Shown one piece after another: positions 22,155 through 31,066 of a stretch of 46,412 nt of DNA. The notes beneath the pieces were generated by a model. That model ran no database searches. It was not told the origin of the DNA and worked only from the letters and a program-made list of their open reading frames with translations. A program made the position numbers and the translations under genes. Numbering within the stretch: the stretch's first letter is position 1; every line of letters begins with the position of its first letter. Source of the DNA: an uncultured Pelagibacteraceae bacterium (GTDB lineage: Bacteria; Pseudomonadota; Alphaproteobacteria; Pelagibacterales; Pelagibacteraceae); contig CACCPE010000008.1 of assembly GCA_902547825.1 (NCBI GenBank), positions 1 through 46,412 of the forward strand, written 5' to 3'.

Positions 22155-22838
22155 ATGGAAAAATATCCTGAAGAAGCTACAGAAAGATTTGATAAAGCAA
22201 ATATTCACATAAATTATTGTCTCAGTTTTTTTAAGAAATTTATAAAGGGTAATATTCTAGAAGTTGGAGCAGGTTGTGGAAGTTTTACTAAGTTTTATCA
22301 AGAAAAAGAACAATCCATTACTTTAACAGAATTAGATAAAAAAAATTTTCTTGATCTTAAAAATAAATTTGATGGAAAAAAAAATATTTCTATTTCTAAT
22401 AGTTCTGTTGAGTTTCTGGAAAAAAAATTTGATACGATAATGTATTTACATGTTTTAGAACATATTTCAGATGATATTCAGGAATTAAAAAGAGCTATAG
22501 ATAAACTAAATAACAATGGTTATTTGGTAATAATGGTACCTGCTCATCAAAAAATTTATAGTAATTTAGATAAAGCTGTAGGTCATTTCAGAAGATATGA
22601 AAAAGAGTTTTTTAAAAAGGATTTACTTGGTTTGAAAAGAATAAAATTTATCTCTTTAGACTCTGTGGGATACTTTTTATATTTTCTAAATAAATTTTTT
22701 TTTAAAGAGGAAGTCTATCCTTCGAATTTAAAAATTTTTTTATGGGATAAAATCTTTACCCCAATAACCATGGTACTAGATATTTTTCTTATGTACAAAT
22801 TTGGTAAATGTTTTGTTGCAGTTTATAAAAAAGGATAA
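22155..22838 (+). CDS. Class I SAM-dependent methyltransferase
   Basis: SAM-binding motif I ILEVGAGCG is at residues 34-42, followed by the acidic end of strand 2 (TLTELD) and motif DTIMYLHVLEHISDD near residue 97. LVIMVPAHQKIYSNLDKAVGHFRRY is typical of methyltransferases that sit beside polyprenyl-phosphate glycosyltransferases in surface-glycan loci. Substrate unknown; probably a sugar or lipid-linked intermediate. It follows the GT2 gene by 12 bases, is last of the plus-strand half of the island, and faces the convergent GNAT gene across 55 bases. Confidence 0.8.
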   Translation: MEKYPEEATERFDKANIHINYCLSFFKKFIKGNILEVGAGCGSFTKFYQEKEQSITLTELDKKNFLDLKNKFDGKKNISISNSSVEFLEKKFDTIMYLHVLEHISDDIQELKRAIDKLNNNGYLVIMVPAHQKIYSNLDKAVGHFRRYEKEFFKKDLLGLKRIKFISLDSVGYFLYFLNKFFFKEEVYPSNLKIFLWDKIFTPITMVLDIFLMYKFGKCFVAVYKKG

Positions 22839-22893
22839 AAATAATTTAATATTAATTTTTTGAAAACTATTAAGTTCATATCTTAAGAAAAAA
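22839..22893. other. Convergent intergenic gap
   Basis: Fifty-five A/T-rich bases between the 3' ends of two facing gene sets. A 10-base palindrome TTAATATTAA followed by six T (22846-22861) is the closest thing to a plus-strand terminator, but it has no G/C stem. I see no gene in it. Confidence 0.3.
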
Positions 22894-23541
22894 TTATTCA
22901 AGATCAAATTTCTTTACTAACACTGTTAATAATCCCTTAGTTCTTAATTTTTTTCCTATTGTATCAAAATCAAATTTTTTAATATAAAAACTTTCTGCCT
23001 TTTCCGAATATGTTTCGCAACACATTGAGTTGAAGTTTTTATTTGTTGAGAATTTTTTTATTAAATCGTCCAAAAATAATTTTCCGTATCCTTTAGATCT
23101 AAAAGAATCTTTAATTGCTATTAAATTAAGATTTAAATTATCATTTAAAACTTTACGGTTTTTTCTTTCTATTTTTATCAAATCAATCCTTAATGATGAA
23201 ATTATTATGTCTAGAATGGTAAGAACATTTAAATTAGATATTAAATCATACAAGATTCTGAATTTAATATCTTTAAACTCATTTATTAAATATTTTGGTT
23301 TTTCGGCTAGGATTGCATAACCAATTATCTCGTTTTCTAAAATACAAGTAAATAGATATAATTTTTTTGATCTTATTAGTATGTCTAAATATTTACTAAT
23401 ATTAATATTAGAGAGCTGAGCTAAAATTGACTCTGGGTTACCTTCTTTAATAAGACTAATAATTTGTAATTTTTCGCTTTCATCAATAATATTTTTATAT
23501 TCTTTGATTTGTATTCTTTTTTCTTTATGATTTAAATTCAT
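22894..23541 (-). CDS. GNAT-family N-acetyltransferase
   Basis: Probable acetyl-CoA-dependent N-acyltransferase. Motif A is seen in LNLIAIKDSFRSKGYGKLFL near residues 135-155, where the R-x-x-G-x-G/A loop binds the acetyl-CoA pyrophosphate; CETYSEKAESFYIKKFDFDTIG behind it fits the usual motif B with its Asn/Tyr region. The N-terminal 100 residues are divergent. The start overlaps the end of the upstream membrane protein by 17 bases, so the two are co-expressed. An amino sugar made by the nearby DegT-like enzyme is a plausible acceptor, by inference. Confidence 0.75.
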   Translation of the reverse strand: MNLNHKEKRIQIKEYKNIIDESEKLQIISLIKEGNPESILAQLSNINISKYLDILIRSKKLYLFTCILENEIIGYAILAEKPKYLINEFKDIKFRILYDLISNLNVLTILDIIISSLRIDLIKIERKNRKVLNDNLNLNLIAIKDSFRSKGYGKLFLDDLIKKFSTNKNFNSMCCETYSEKAESFYIKKFDFDTIGKKLRTKGLLTVLVKKFDLE

Positions 23542-25108
23542 TACATTTTCTTACCACTAATTTTTTTAATAAAGAATTTATATCCATCAATTTAAAGCAA
23601 TCTTTAGAAACGTAATCAAAAATTAAATGCTCTAATCTCTCCTGATCAATTTTTTTAGGGTCAAATATATATAAATTTTGAATTTTTTTAGATAATATTT
23701 TATTAATTAAAAATTCTTTATAAACTTCGAAATATTTACTATTTTTTTTGGGATAACTGATATTGTCAAATGTTCTGCTAGGAGTATTTAAATTCTCACT
23801 TAATATACTTGAAAAAAAATTATATTCAGTAATAAGCATTTTATTAGATTTATCATTTTTTAATATATCATGTAAATTTTTTAGAATTTTTAACTCTTCA
23901 TCAGGATTTTCAAAGTATGGTGATATCCAATTTAAACTTTTTAGGTTTTCACTAAAAGAACCCATTTTAATTGAATTACTTTTTTTTACATTTTCAAGCT
24001 CATGAAATTTTCTATCAATATTATATCTATCTGTGTATTTAATTGTTGCAAATATACATAATGCTAAAAACGAATATATTATAAAAAAATTTTTTTTAAT
24101 TTTGAAAGCATTTATAAAATAAATTAAAAATCCAGTGAGTAATGGTATCAAATAAAATATATAAATTTGATTTTTAGTATAAACTTGGTGGAAAATATTT
24201 GAAAGAACAAAGAAAATAATAGCGATCAATATTTTAAACTCGTCGGAATCAAAATAATTTCTAATATTTTTGTAAAAGAACAAATTTAAAAATATTATTC
24301 CAAAAAGAACAATATATATAAATTTAAACTCTAAAATTGTATTATTTAAATTTAAGATATAATTTAAATATCTGTCTGTTCCGATTGATTGGGGGAATAA
24401 AAATATTTGTAAAATCAAATCGTTTAGATTTATTTCTCTCAAAATTAAGAAAAGTGTAAAAAATACTATAAATGTAAAAGCTCCTAGGATGTAGTAATAA
24501 ATTAAACTTAAATCTTTAGTATTTAGATAATAAATCAAGTTTAATAAACTGAATGTAATCATAAAATAAGCTGCTGGGACTTGCTTTGAAAAAAAAGCTA
24601 AGCAGAGGAAAAAAGATACAAAAAACCATAAATAATTTTTTTTTTTTGTTATCCATAAAATAATAAAATAAAATGAAAAAAGTGAAAAAAATGATGAATG
24701 AAGATCTAAAAAAGGACTACCGCTTACAGGGTAAGCAAGTAAAGAGAGCGAAACTGATATTATAAAAATATATTTAAGCTTTATCCTTAAATTAATAAAA
24801 ATTAAAATAGATGAGATGGCAACTGCTACATTCAATAAAGATGAATGAATTAAATACGATTTCCAATTATTCCCAAATATATAGAAGAAAATAGATTGCA
24901 AATAATCTATGAGCAAACCGTGAACAATCCAATAGTCTTTAATTGGATCGTCTCCTAAAAGAATTCTATAAGCAAAATCATAATGGATAAATGTATCAAC
25001 TGGAAAAACACCATTTGATCCCACTTGAAAATTTATAAAAAAAGCAAACAAACTTATAAAAATAATTAAACTGAATTCCTTATATTTATATTTTACCAAA
25101 TGGGACAT
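23525..25108 (-). CDS. Polytopic membrane protein, putative GT-C glycosyltransferase
   Basis: About ten to twelve hydrophobic segments over residues 12-355, then a soluble tail of some 170 residues. An acidic loop after TM1 (D38 in FPVDTFIHYDFAYRIL) and the general build fit a GT-C sugar transferase, but no diagnostic motif lets me assign the family, so it could be another integral membrane protein. It starts 5 bases after the DegT-like gene. Its 3' end overlaps the GNAT gene by 17 bases. Codon choice is extreme (TTT, ATT, AAA). Confidence 0.6.
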   Translation of the reverse strand: MSHLVKYKYKEFSLIIFISLFAFFINFQVGSNGVFPVDTFIHYDFAYRILLGDDPIKDYWIVHGLLIDYLQSIFFYIFGNNWKSYLIHSSLLNVAVAISSILIFINLRIKLKYIFIISVSLSLLAYPVSGSPFLDLHSSFFSLFSFYFIILWITKKKNYLWFFVSFFLCLAFFSKQVPAAYFMITFSLLNLIYYLNTKDLSLIYYYILGAFTFIVFFTLFLILREINLNDLILQIFLFPQSIGTDRYLNYILNLNNTILEFKFIYIVLFGIIFLNLFFYKNIRNYFDSDEFKILIAIIFFVLSNIFHQVYTKNQIYIFYLIPLLTGFLIYFINAFKIKKNFFIIYSFLALCIFATIKYTDRYNIDRKFHELENVKKSNSIKMGSFSENLKSLNWISPYFENPDEELKILKNLHDILKNDKSNKMLITEYNFFSSILSENLNTPSRTFDNISYPKKNSKYFEVYKEFLINKILSKKIQNLYIFDPKKIDQERLEHLIFDYVSKDCFKLMDINSLLKKLVVRKCNEFKS

Positions 25109-25112
25109 TTTT

Positions 25113-26360
25113 TTAACTTTGCTCGTAAAATTGCTTTATTTTTTTTGATACAAAATTAACATATGAAGGTGTTATTTTACGGTGAACAGGCAAACATATA
25201 AGTTCTCTCTCATATCTTTCAGCTACTTTATTAATAACTTTTTTGTTAAACATTTTCGAACAATTGTAATAGTGTTTTAACCTTACTTCGACTCCTTTAT
25301 TAAGTAAAAAATTATTTAATTTTTCTTTTTTTTTTACTAAAATAGGAAAATCTAAAAAGTTTTGATAGTTTTCGTCTGTTTTAAGTAGTAAAGAAAAATT
25401 CTTATTCTTATTTTTACCTAATATTTTTGAATAAAGCTTATGATTTTTTTTTCGTATCTTAAAGGAAATATTTTTATCTTTTTCTTTTAACTGAAAATAT
25501 GTTGCATTAATAGAAATCGGACTTATTTTAGAAAAATAATATTTTGGAAACTTTTTATTTATAGATTTTAATGATGGGTAGAATAATTCCAACAAAAATT
25601 TTATTTTATATTTGTGAGCAAACCTTATGATATAATTAAAAAAATACTTGTATAGTTTATTTACTGACATAATCTTTAAAATAAAAAAAATTAATATTTG
25701 TTTTAATAATGATAATTTTGGAAAATTCTTCAATTTTTTTTCTTGTTTAATATAAAAGTTGTTAAAATTTTTATCATTCGTAGACAAAGCTCCTCCGTAT
25801 AGAGCAGATATATTTTTCATTATATTAAAACTATAAATAGAATAGTCTCCTAGTGATCCTGAGAAATATTTTTTATTTCTCACATTCGAAAAGTTATCAA
25901 AATAAATAGCATTGTCTTCTATTAAAGGAATATTATTTTTTTTTGAGATAGACTTAACTTGTTTTGCCACATTGTAATTGTTAAACATATTAGTCATTAC
26001 AATTGCTAAAGTCTTTTTCGAAACTTTTCTTTTAACTTCTGCCAGATCTATAATCCCAGTTTGGTGATCTAAATCACAAAATTTTACTTTGAGTTTAAGG
26101 TTTACTGCAATATTTACCATCTCGGGAAGGTTATACGCACAAATTATAACTTCATTTTTTTTATTCTTATTTTTTTCTATTAAAAAATTTAGCAAAAATA
26201 AAAATCCTACTCTACATTGACTAAAAAGAAACACATTGTTCTTTTTTGATTGTTTTTGAATATAATTTTTAATAAATCTTATTTTTTCTAAGTTTTTTCC
26301 AAAGCTGATTAGGGCCAAGTAAAAATTTTTTATGCTAAGATAGATCCATATTCTAAACAT
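25113..26360 (-). CDS. DegT/DnrJ/EryC1-type PLP enzyme (sugar aminotransferase-like)
   Basis: Fold-type I PLP enzyme, related to those adding an amino group to nucleotide-linked keto sugars. Visible are the aspartate that contacts the PLP ring (D149 in PLIEDNA), GDYSIYSFNIMKNISALYGG with the Schiff-base lysine 182 and the GGA(L)STND that follows, and the C-terminal LPVHRKITPSYV. The usual EDAAQ/hga stretch is altered and the 40-residue N-terminal region is unlike typical members, so substrate and even transaminase activity are uncertain. It overlaps the preceding GMC-like gene by one base. Confidence 0.72.
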   Translation of the reverse strand: MFRIWIYLSIKNFYLALISFGKNLEKIRFIKNYIQKQSKKNNVFLFSQCRVGFLFLLNFLIEKNKNKKNEVIICAYNLPEMVNIAVNLKLKVKFCDLDHQTGIIDLAEVKRKVSKKTLAIVMTNMFNNYNVAKQVKSISKKNNIPLIEDNAIYFDNFSNVRNKKYFSGSLGDYSIYSFNIMKNISALYGGALSTNDKNFNNFYIKQEKKLKNFPKLSLLKQILIFFILKIMSVNKLYKYFFNYIIRFAHKYKIKFLLELFYPSLKSINKKFPKYYFSKISPISINATYFQLKEKDKNISFKIRKKNHKLYSKILGKNKNKNFSLLLKTDENYQNFLDFPILVKKKEKLNNFLLNKGVEVRLKHYYNCSKMFNKKVINKVAERYERELICLPVHRKITPSYVNFVSKKIKQFYEQS

Positions 26361-27763
26361 TATATTTCTTTTCCTATTCTTCGAGCGTTTGCCATGATAG
26401 CTCCGAGTGGATATTTATTACTTTTGAATTTAAGAACAGATCCATCAACAATATATATATTTTTATTTTTGTTAAGTTGACAATTTTCATTTACGTGTAA
26501 TTTTTTTGAAATACCCATAGTAAATGTTCCAAAATAATGAAAGTCTGCTCCATAACCCGGAAAATGGTTAATATACAATGGAAATATTTTTTTTGAAGTT
26601 TTAAGAAAGTTAAAAATTATTTTGCCAAATTTTTCAAAATAATTTTTTTGATTTTTTTTCTTTGAATAAATAATAAAAATGTTTTTTTGTTTTTTAATAT
26701 ATAAATTGCTGAATCTTGGATGAATAAAGATATTTGAAAAAATGAAATATTCTCTTAAAAAATTTAATAGAGGTTTAAATGGTGACAAGATCCTTTTAAA
26801 TTTAATAATAGCATCTATTATTAACCTATTTCCTGGTCTGAAGTCAGCAGTAAACAAGGTAGGATTTTTTCTTAATTTTAAATGGAAATGCGATGGTTGA
26901 AAATTCATTTTATTAGTCCATTTTTTTTTTGAAAAATAAAGTGAAAATAATCTTGGATGGTGATTAATTTTGATTTCAGTTTTTATTTTCAAATAGTCCA
27001 TAATTAACTTTGTGGTAATTAAGGTGCCACATCCTAAAACAAGTTTTTTTGTAGTGAATGATTTATTTTTTGATCCATTTGAACATTTTAAAATAATATT
27101 TTTTTTATCTTTAACTATTCTTTCGACAAAATAATTATGAAAAATTATTCTTTTATTTTTTAAATTTTTTTTAAAAAAATTAGTCGCTGTCAAACTGTCT
27201 TTTTTTTCGTTTATGAGGTTAAGATTTATTTTTTGCTTTTCTCTTTTTTTTTGAAAAGCCAAAATTGGTTCATCTGATTTTAAAATTTTATTTTTGTTTA
27301 GAAACTCATCATTAATAAAAGGGTTTCTTTCGAATAAGTTTTGATTTTTTTCGTTTATTTTTCCTAATAAATTTTGTTTTTTAAATATCTCCTTAAATGA
27401 ATTTAGTATTTTTTTTTGTGTTTTTTTTGAGAAATCCTGAAGATCATTTTTTATATTTTTATCTATTTGCAAACCCCAATAATTTGAAAGACCGCCAAAT
27501 TCTAATGAGCCAAAAAATTTTGTTTTTTTTTTTATTAAAATTTTATTTATTGAGAAATAATCCAGAACTTGTTTTTCTTCACCTATCATTTGAGGTGGTA
27601 AAATTTCTAAGATATGTTTGTTATTTATTTGAGAAAAACTTTTTTTTGTTTTTTTAAATGAAATAACATCTATTTTTTTTTGCTTTTTCAAATAGCTATC
27701 AATAAATGACAAACTAGAAAGCCCTGATCCTACTACTATAATGTCATATATTTTTTTTTTCAT
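26360..27763 (-). CDS. GMC-like FAD-dependent oxidoreductase
   Basis: Flavoprotein likely to oxidise an alcohol or sugar. The N-terminus DIIVVGSGLSSLSF is an FAD dinucleotide fold, but the third glycine of GxGxxG is serine 17. The C-terminus matches GMC_C: HYFGTFTMG with the catalytic-type histidine region, then IYIVDGSVLKFKSNKYPLGA for the usual D-x-S...NP segment. 467 residues is a little short for GMC enzymes. It is first in the minus-strand half of the island, starting 27 bases after the mdh stop, and overlaps the DegT-like gene, so oxidation followed by transamination of the same intermediate is a reasonable idea. A/T content is very high. Confidence 0.7.
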   Translation of the reverse strand: MKKKIYDIIVVGSGLSSLSFIDSYLKKQKKIDVISFKKTKKSFSQINNKHILEILPPQMIGEEKQVLDYFSINKILIKKKTKFFGSLEFGGLSNYWGLQIDKNIKNDLQDFSKKTQKKILNSFKEIFKKQNLLGKINEKNQNLFERNPFINDEFLNKNKILKSDEPILAFQKKREKQKINLNLINEKKDSLTATNFFKKNLKNKRIIFHNYFVERIVKDKKNIILKCSNGSKNKSFTTKKLVLGCGTLITTKLIMDYLKIKTEIKINHHPRLFSLYFSKKKWTNKMNFQPSHFHLKLRKNPTLFTADFRPGNRLIIDAIIKFKRILSPFKPLLNFLREYFIFSNIFIHPRFSNLYIKKQKNIFIIYSKKKNQKNYFEKFGKIIFNFLKTSKKIFPLYINHFPGYGADFHYFGTFTMGISKKLHVNENCQLNKNKNIYIVDGSVLKFKSNKYPLGAIMANARRIGKEI

Positions 27764-27790
27764 TTAATTGACTTTTAGAAAAATTAAATT

Positions 27791-28747
27791 CTATAAACTT
27801 GAGTCAATTTTTTTTGCAGCGTTGAAAAGTTCTTTGACTGCATCTACTGACTTTTTAAAGTTTTCTTTTTCATCAGCAGTTAACTCTAATTCAATTATTT
27901 TTTCTACTCCGCCTGAACCTATTATCACTGGCACACCAGCATATAAATTTTTTGTACCGTATTCCCCATTTAAATATGCGGCACATGGTAGTTTTTTTTT
28001 TAAATTTTTAAGGTAACACTCTGCCATCTCAACGCCAGACGCTGCTGGAGCATAAAAAGCTGAGCCTTTTTCTAAGTATTTTACAATTTCTGCTCCCCCT
28101 TTTTTAGTTCTATCAATTATTTCTTCCAACTTTTTCTGACTAAGTTTTCCCTCTGTCACAAAATCATTTAATTTTTTTCCTTTGATTTTAGTAGCACCCA
28201 ACATTGCGACCATGCTATCTCCATGCCCTCCTAAAACAAATGAGTTTATCTCTCCCACAGGTACATTTAATTCTTTTGATAAAAAATAGATAAATCTAGA
28301 GGAGTCTAAAATGCCTGCCATACCCACAACTTTATTATGAGGAAAGCCTGAGTATTTTTGTAAGGCCATTACTATTACATCTAATGGATTTGTAATACAA
28401 ATCACAAACGCATTAGGAGAAGTTTTTTTAATTCCTTCTGCAACTTCTTTGATTATTTTCAAGTTTATACCGAGTAAATCATCTCTCGTCATTCCTGGTT
28501 TTCTTGGGACACCGGCTGTTACAATTATTACATCTGAATTTTTTGTATCTTCATATTTATCTGTTCCAATTAGTTTAATATTAAAATTATTTACGGGGGA
28601 TGATTGAGCTATATCTAATGCTTTCCCTTTAGCTAGACCAGCTGCTACGTCAAATAACACAACGTCTGCTAGCTCTTTTAATGCGATAAGGTGAGCTAAG
28701 GTTCCTCCTATTTGTCCAGCTCCGATCAATGTAATCTTTTTATTCAT
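27791..28747 (-). CDS. mdh: Malate dehydrogenase (NAD)
   Basis: Oxidises malate to oxaloacetate in the TCA cycle. NAD site [16 protein letters not shown] at residues 5-20; substrate arginines R82 and R88 region in [13 protein letters not shown] (the arginine and methionine pattern of malate, not lactate, dehydrogenase); ICITNPLDV; and catalytic histidine 175 in LGGHGDSMV. 318 residues fits the LDH-like MDH group of alphaproteobacteria. It follows mmsA by 23 bases. Its classical partner sucC lies beyond the island. Confidence 0.97.
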   Translation of the reverse strand: MNKKITLIGAGQIGGTLAHLIALKELADVVLFDVAAGLAKGKALDIAQSSPVNNFNIKLIGTDKYEDTKNSDVIIVTAGVPRKPGMTRDDLLGINLKIIKEVAEGIKKTSPNAFVICITNPLDVIVMALQKYSGFPHNKVVGMAGILDSSRFIYFLSKELNVPVGEINSFVLGGHGDSMVAMLGATKIKGKKLNDFVTEGKLSQKKLEEIIDRTKKGGAEIVKYLEKGSAFYAPAASGVEMAECYLKNLKKKLPCAAYLNGEYGTKNLYAGVPVIIGSGGVEKIIELELTADEKENFKKSVDAVKELFNAAKKIDSSL

Positions 28748-28755
28748 TGCATCTT

Positions 28756-28781
28756 TCTTATTTCATTGTCTTATTTCATTG
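28756..28781. repeat. 13-base perfect tandem duplication across the mmsA stop
   Basis: TCTTATTTCATTG occurs twice back to back (28756-28768 and 28769-28781). The repeat contains the last codons and stop of mmsA on the minus strand, so the sequence encoding Met-Lys-stop is present a second time just downstream. Probable replication-slippage product. Confidence 0.85.
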
Positions 28782-30264
28782 TGGGCATAACAAATTCTGG
28801 GTCTGACCTTGGGCCTGATGGCCATCTTGAAGTTATGGTCTTTAATTTTGTATAAAATCTTACTCCTTCAGGCCCGTGCATATGTTGGTCCCCAAATAAA
28901 GACCGTTTCCATCCTCCAAAACTATGAAATGCCATAGGAACTGGTATTGGTATATTAACGCCAACCATTCCAATTTTTGTTTTATTAGCAAATGTTCTCC
29001 CTGTATCTCCATCTCTTGTGAAAATACTTACTCCATTTCCAAATTCATGATCATTAACTAATTTTAAAGCTTCATTAAAATCTTTAGCTCTAACTACTGA
29101 TAAAACTGGTCCAAATATTTCCTCTTTATATATTCTCATTTCTTTTGTAACATTATCAAATAAACTTCCACCAATAAAAAAACCATTTTCATAACCTTGC
29201 ATTTTAAAATTCCGTCCGTCTACAACTAATTTTGCTCCCTCTTTTTCGCCAATATCAACGTAACCTTTGACTTTTTCTAAATGCTCTTTTGTTACAAGAG
29301 GTCCCATTTCAGATTGTTTATCCATACCTGGTCCAACCTTTAAAGCTTCAACTTTTTTTGCTAGTGAATTAACTAATTTATCACCAATTCCTCCCACTGC
29401 TACTGCAACAGACTGCGCCATACATCTTTCTCCAGCAGATCCGTAAGCTGCCCCCATCAAACCGTTAACCGCTTGATCTAAATCACAATCAGGCATTACA
29501 ACACAATGATTCTTTGCTCCTCCTAAAGCTTGAACTCTTTTTTCATTTTTAGCACAATTTTCGTAAATATATTTAGCTATCGGAGTTGATCCTACAAAGC
29601 TCATAGCAACAACGTCTTTATTATTGATCAAAGCATCTACAGCCTCTTTGTCTCCATTTACAACATTAAATACTCCATCGGGAAGCCCTGCCTCTTTTAA
29701 AAGTTCAGCTAATCTTAAAGAGCAAGATGGATCTTTCTCCGAAGGTTTTAATACAAAAGTATTTCCACATGCGATTGCCATAGGGAACATCCACATAGGA
29801 ACCATTGCAGGAAAATTAAAGGGTGTTATACCTGCACAAACGCCTAGTGGTTGCCTAGTTGACCAACTATCAACATTTGAACCAACATTTTCAGTGAATT
29901 CTCCCTTTAACAATTGTGGAATTCCACAAGCATATTCTACTACTTCTAATCCTCTGGTCAAAGATCCTCTAGCATCTTCAAAAACTTTTCCATGTTCTGA
30001 AACGATTATTTTAGTAAGTTCTTCAGAATTTTTTTCTATAAGTTCTTTGAATTTAAACATTACCCTAGCCCTTTGAAGTGGGGGCTTATTTGACCAAGAC
30101 TCAAAAGCTTCTTTTGCATTTGAAACTGCATGATCTACATCTTTAGTAGTTGCTAATTTAACTTCAGCACTTTGTTCACCTGTAGCAGGATTAAAAACTT
30201 TCCCTATTCTTTTAGAATTTCCAGAGAAGCTTTTACCGTCTACGAAATGGTGAATAGTTTTCAT
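28771..30264 (-). CDS. mmsA: Methylmalonate-semialdehyde dehydrogenase (CoA-acylating)
   Basis: ALDH-superfamily enzyme that converts methylmalonate semialdehyde (or malonate semialdehyde) with NAD+ and CoA to propionyl-CoA or acetyl-CoA. Seen are GITPFNFPAMVPMWMFP with N150, FVGSTPIAKYI, and the catalytic C281 in GSAGERCMAQSV. This Phe-rich pattern and the 497-residue length mark the CoA-acylating MmsA group rather than ordinary aldehyde dehydrogenases. Its place between sdhB and mdh suggests feeding valine, beta-alanine or related carbon into the TCA cycle; substrate choice cannot be read from sequence. Confidence 0.92.
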   Translation of the reverse strand: MKTIHHFVDGKSFSGNSKRIGKVFNPATGEQSAEVKLATTKDVDHAVSNAKEAFESWSNKPPLQRARVMFKFKELIEKNSEELTKIIVSEHGKVFEDARGSLTRGLEVVEYACGIPQLLKGEFTENVGSNVDSWSTRQPLGVCAGITPFNFPAMVPMWMFPMAIACGNTFVLKPSEKDPSCSLRLAELLKEAGLPDGVFNVVNGDKEAVDALINNKDVVAMSFVGSTPIAKYIYENCAKNEKRVQALGGAKNHCVVMPDCDLDQAVNGLMGAAYGSAGERCMAQSVAVAVGGIGDKLVNSLAKKVEALKVGPGMDKQSEMGPLVTKEHLEKVKGYVDIGEKEGAKLVVDGRNFKMQGYENGFFIGGSLFDNVTKEMRIYKEEIFGPVLSVVRAKDFNEALKLVNDHEFGNGVSIFTRDGDTGRTFANKTKIGMVGVNIPIPVPMAFHSFGGWKRSLFGDQHMHGPEGVRFYTKLKTITSRWPSGPRSDPEFVMPTMK

Positions 30265-30287
30265 GATGTAATTGAATAAATAAGCTT

Positions 30288-31064
30288 TTAACTTGTTGCA
30301 AGCATTTTTTTTATAGAGCCTATCGCTTTTGCAGGATTAAGGCCTTTCGGACATGAATTGGTACAGTTCATTATAGTATGGCATCTATACAACTTTAATT
30401 CATCAGCAACTTTCTTTAATCTTTCTTTTTTATCACCATCTCTACTGTCATTTATCCATCTATATGCTTGTAAAAGTACAGCTGGTCCTAAGTATTTATC
30501 ACCATTCCACCAGTAACTTGGACAAGAAGTAGAACAACAAGCACATAAAATACATTCATAATATCCATCTAATTTTTCTCTATCTTTCTGTGATTGTTTA
30601 AGTTCAATTTTCTCTTGTCCAGTTTGATCTACTTTCAACCAAGGTTGGATAGACTCGTATTGTCTATACAAAGTCGTAAGATCTCCAATTAAATCTTTAA
30701 CTACTTTTAAATGAGGCAAGGGATAAACATTTAGATCTCCACTTATATCCGAGTGAGATTTTATACATGCTAATCCATTTACTCCATCAATATTCATCGC
30801 ACAAGAACCACAAACGCCATGAGCGCAAGATCTTCTGAATGTTAATGATGGATCAATTTCATTTTTTATCTTAAATAAAATATCTAATACTTTTGGACCG
30901 CAGTTATCCATGTCAACCTCATATGTATCAACTCTAGGATTTTTTCCTGTTGAGGGATCCCATCTATAAACATTTATTTTTCTAAGATTTTTTGAGTTAG
31001 TTTTATCTTTAAAATAATCTCCTACCTCAATTTTAGAATTTTGCGGTAGGCTAAATTGTGCCAT
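30288..31064 (-). CDS. sdhB: Succinate dehydrogenase iron-sulfur subunit
   Basis: Carries electrons from SdhA flavin to quinone through three clusters. The 2Fe-2S cysteines are in [18 protein letters not shown] plus LAC; the 4Fe-4S set is [12 protein letters not shown]; the 3Fe-4S set is [17 protein letters not shown]. 258 residues is normal. Two bases separate it from sdhA; mmsA starts 23 bases further on. Confidence 0.98.
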   Translation of the reverse strand: MAQFSLPQNSKIEVGDYFKDKTNSKNLRKINVYRWDPSTGKNPRVDTYEVDMDNCGPKVLDILFKIKNEIDPSLTFRRSCAHGVCGSCAMNIDGVNGLACIKSHSDISGDLNVYPLPHLKVVKDLIGDLTTLYRQYESIQPWLKVDQTGQEKIELKQSQKDREKLDGYYECILCACCSTSCPSYWWNGDKYLGPAVLLQAYRWINDSRDGDKKERLKKVADELKLYRCHTIMNCTNSCPKGLNPAKAIGSIKKMLATS

Positions 31065-31066
31065 TA

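Noticed and set aside
26761-27663. Long T runs in the GMC-like gene as possible frameshift sites or pseudogene signs
   Set aside because: The frame stays open over 467 codons with both N- and C-terminal family segments in register, so the gene appears intact.
19361-27763. Island as a mobile element with attachment sites or a transposase
   Set aside because: No transposase, integrase, flanking tRNA or clear direct repeats at the island edges can be seen, so transfer is inferred only from content and composition.
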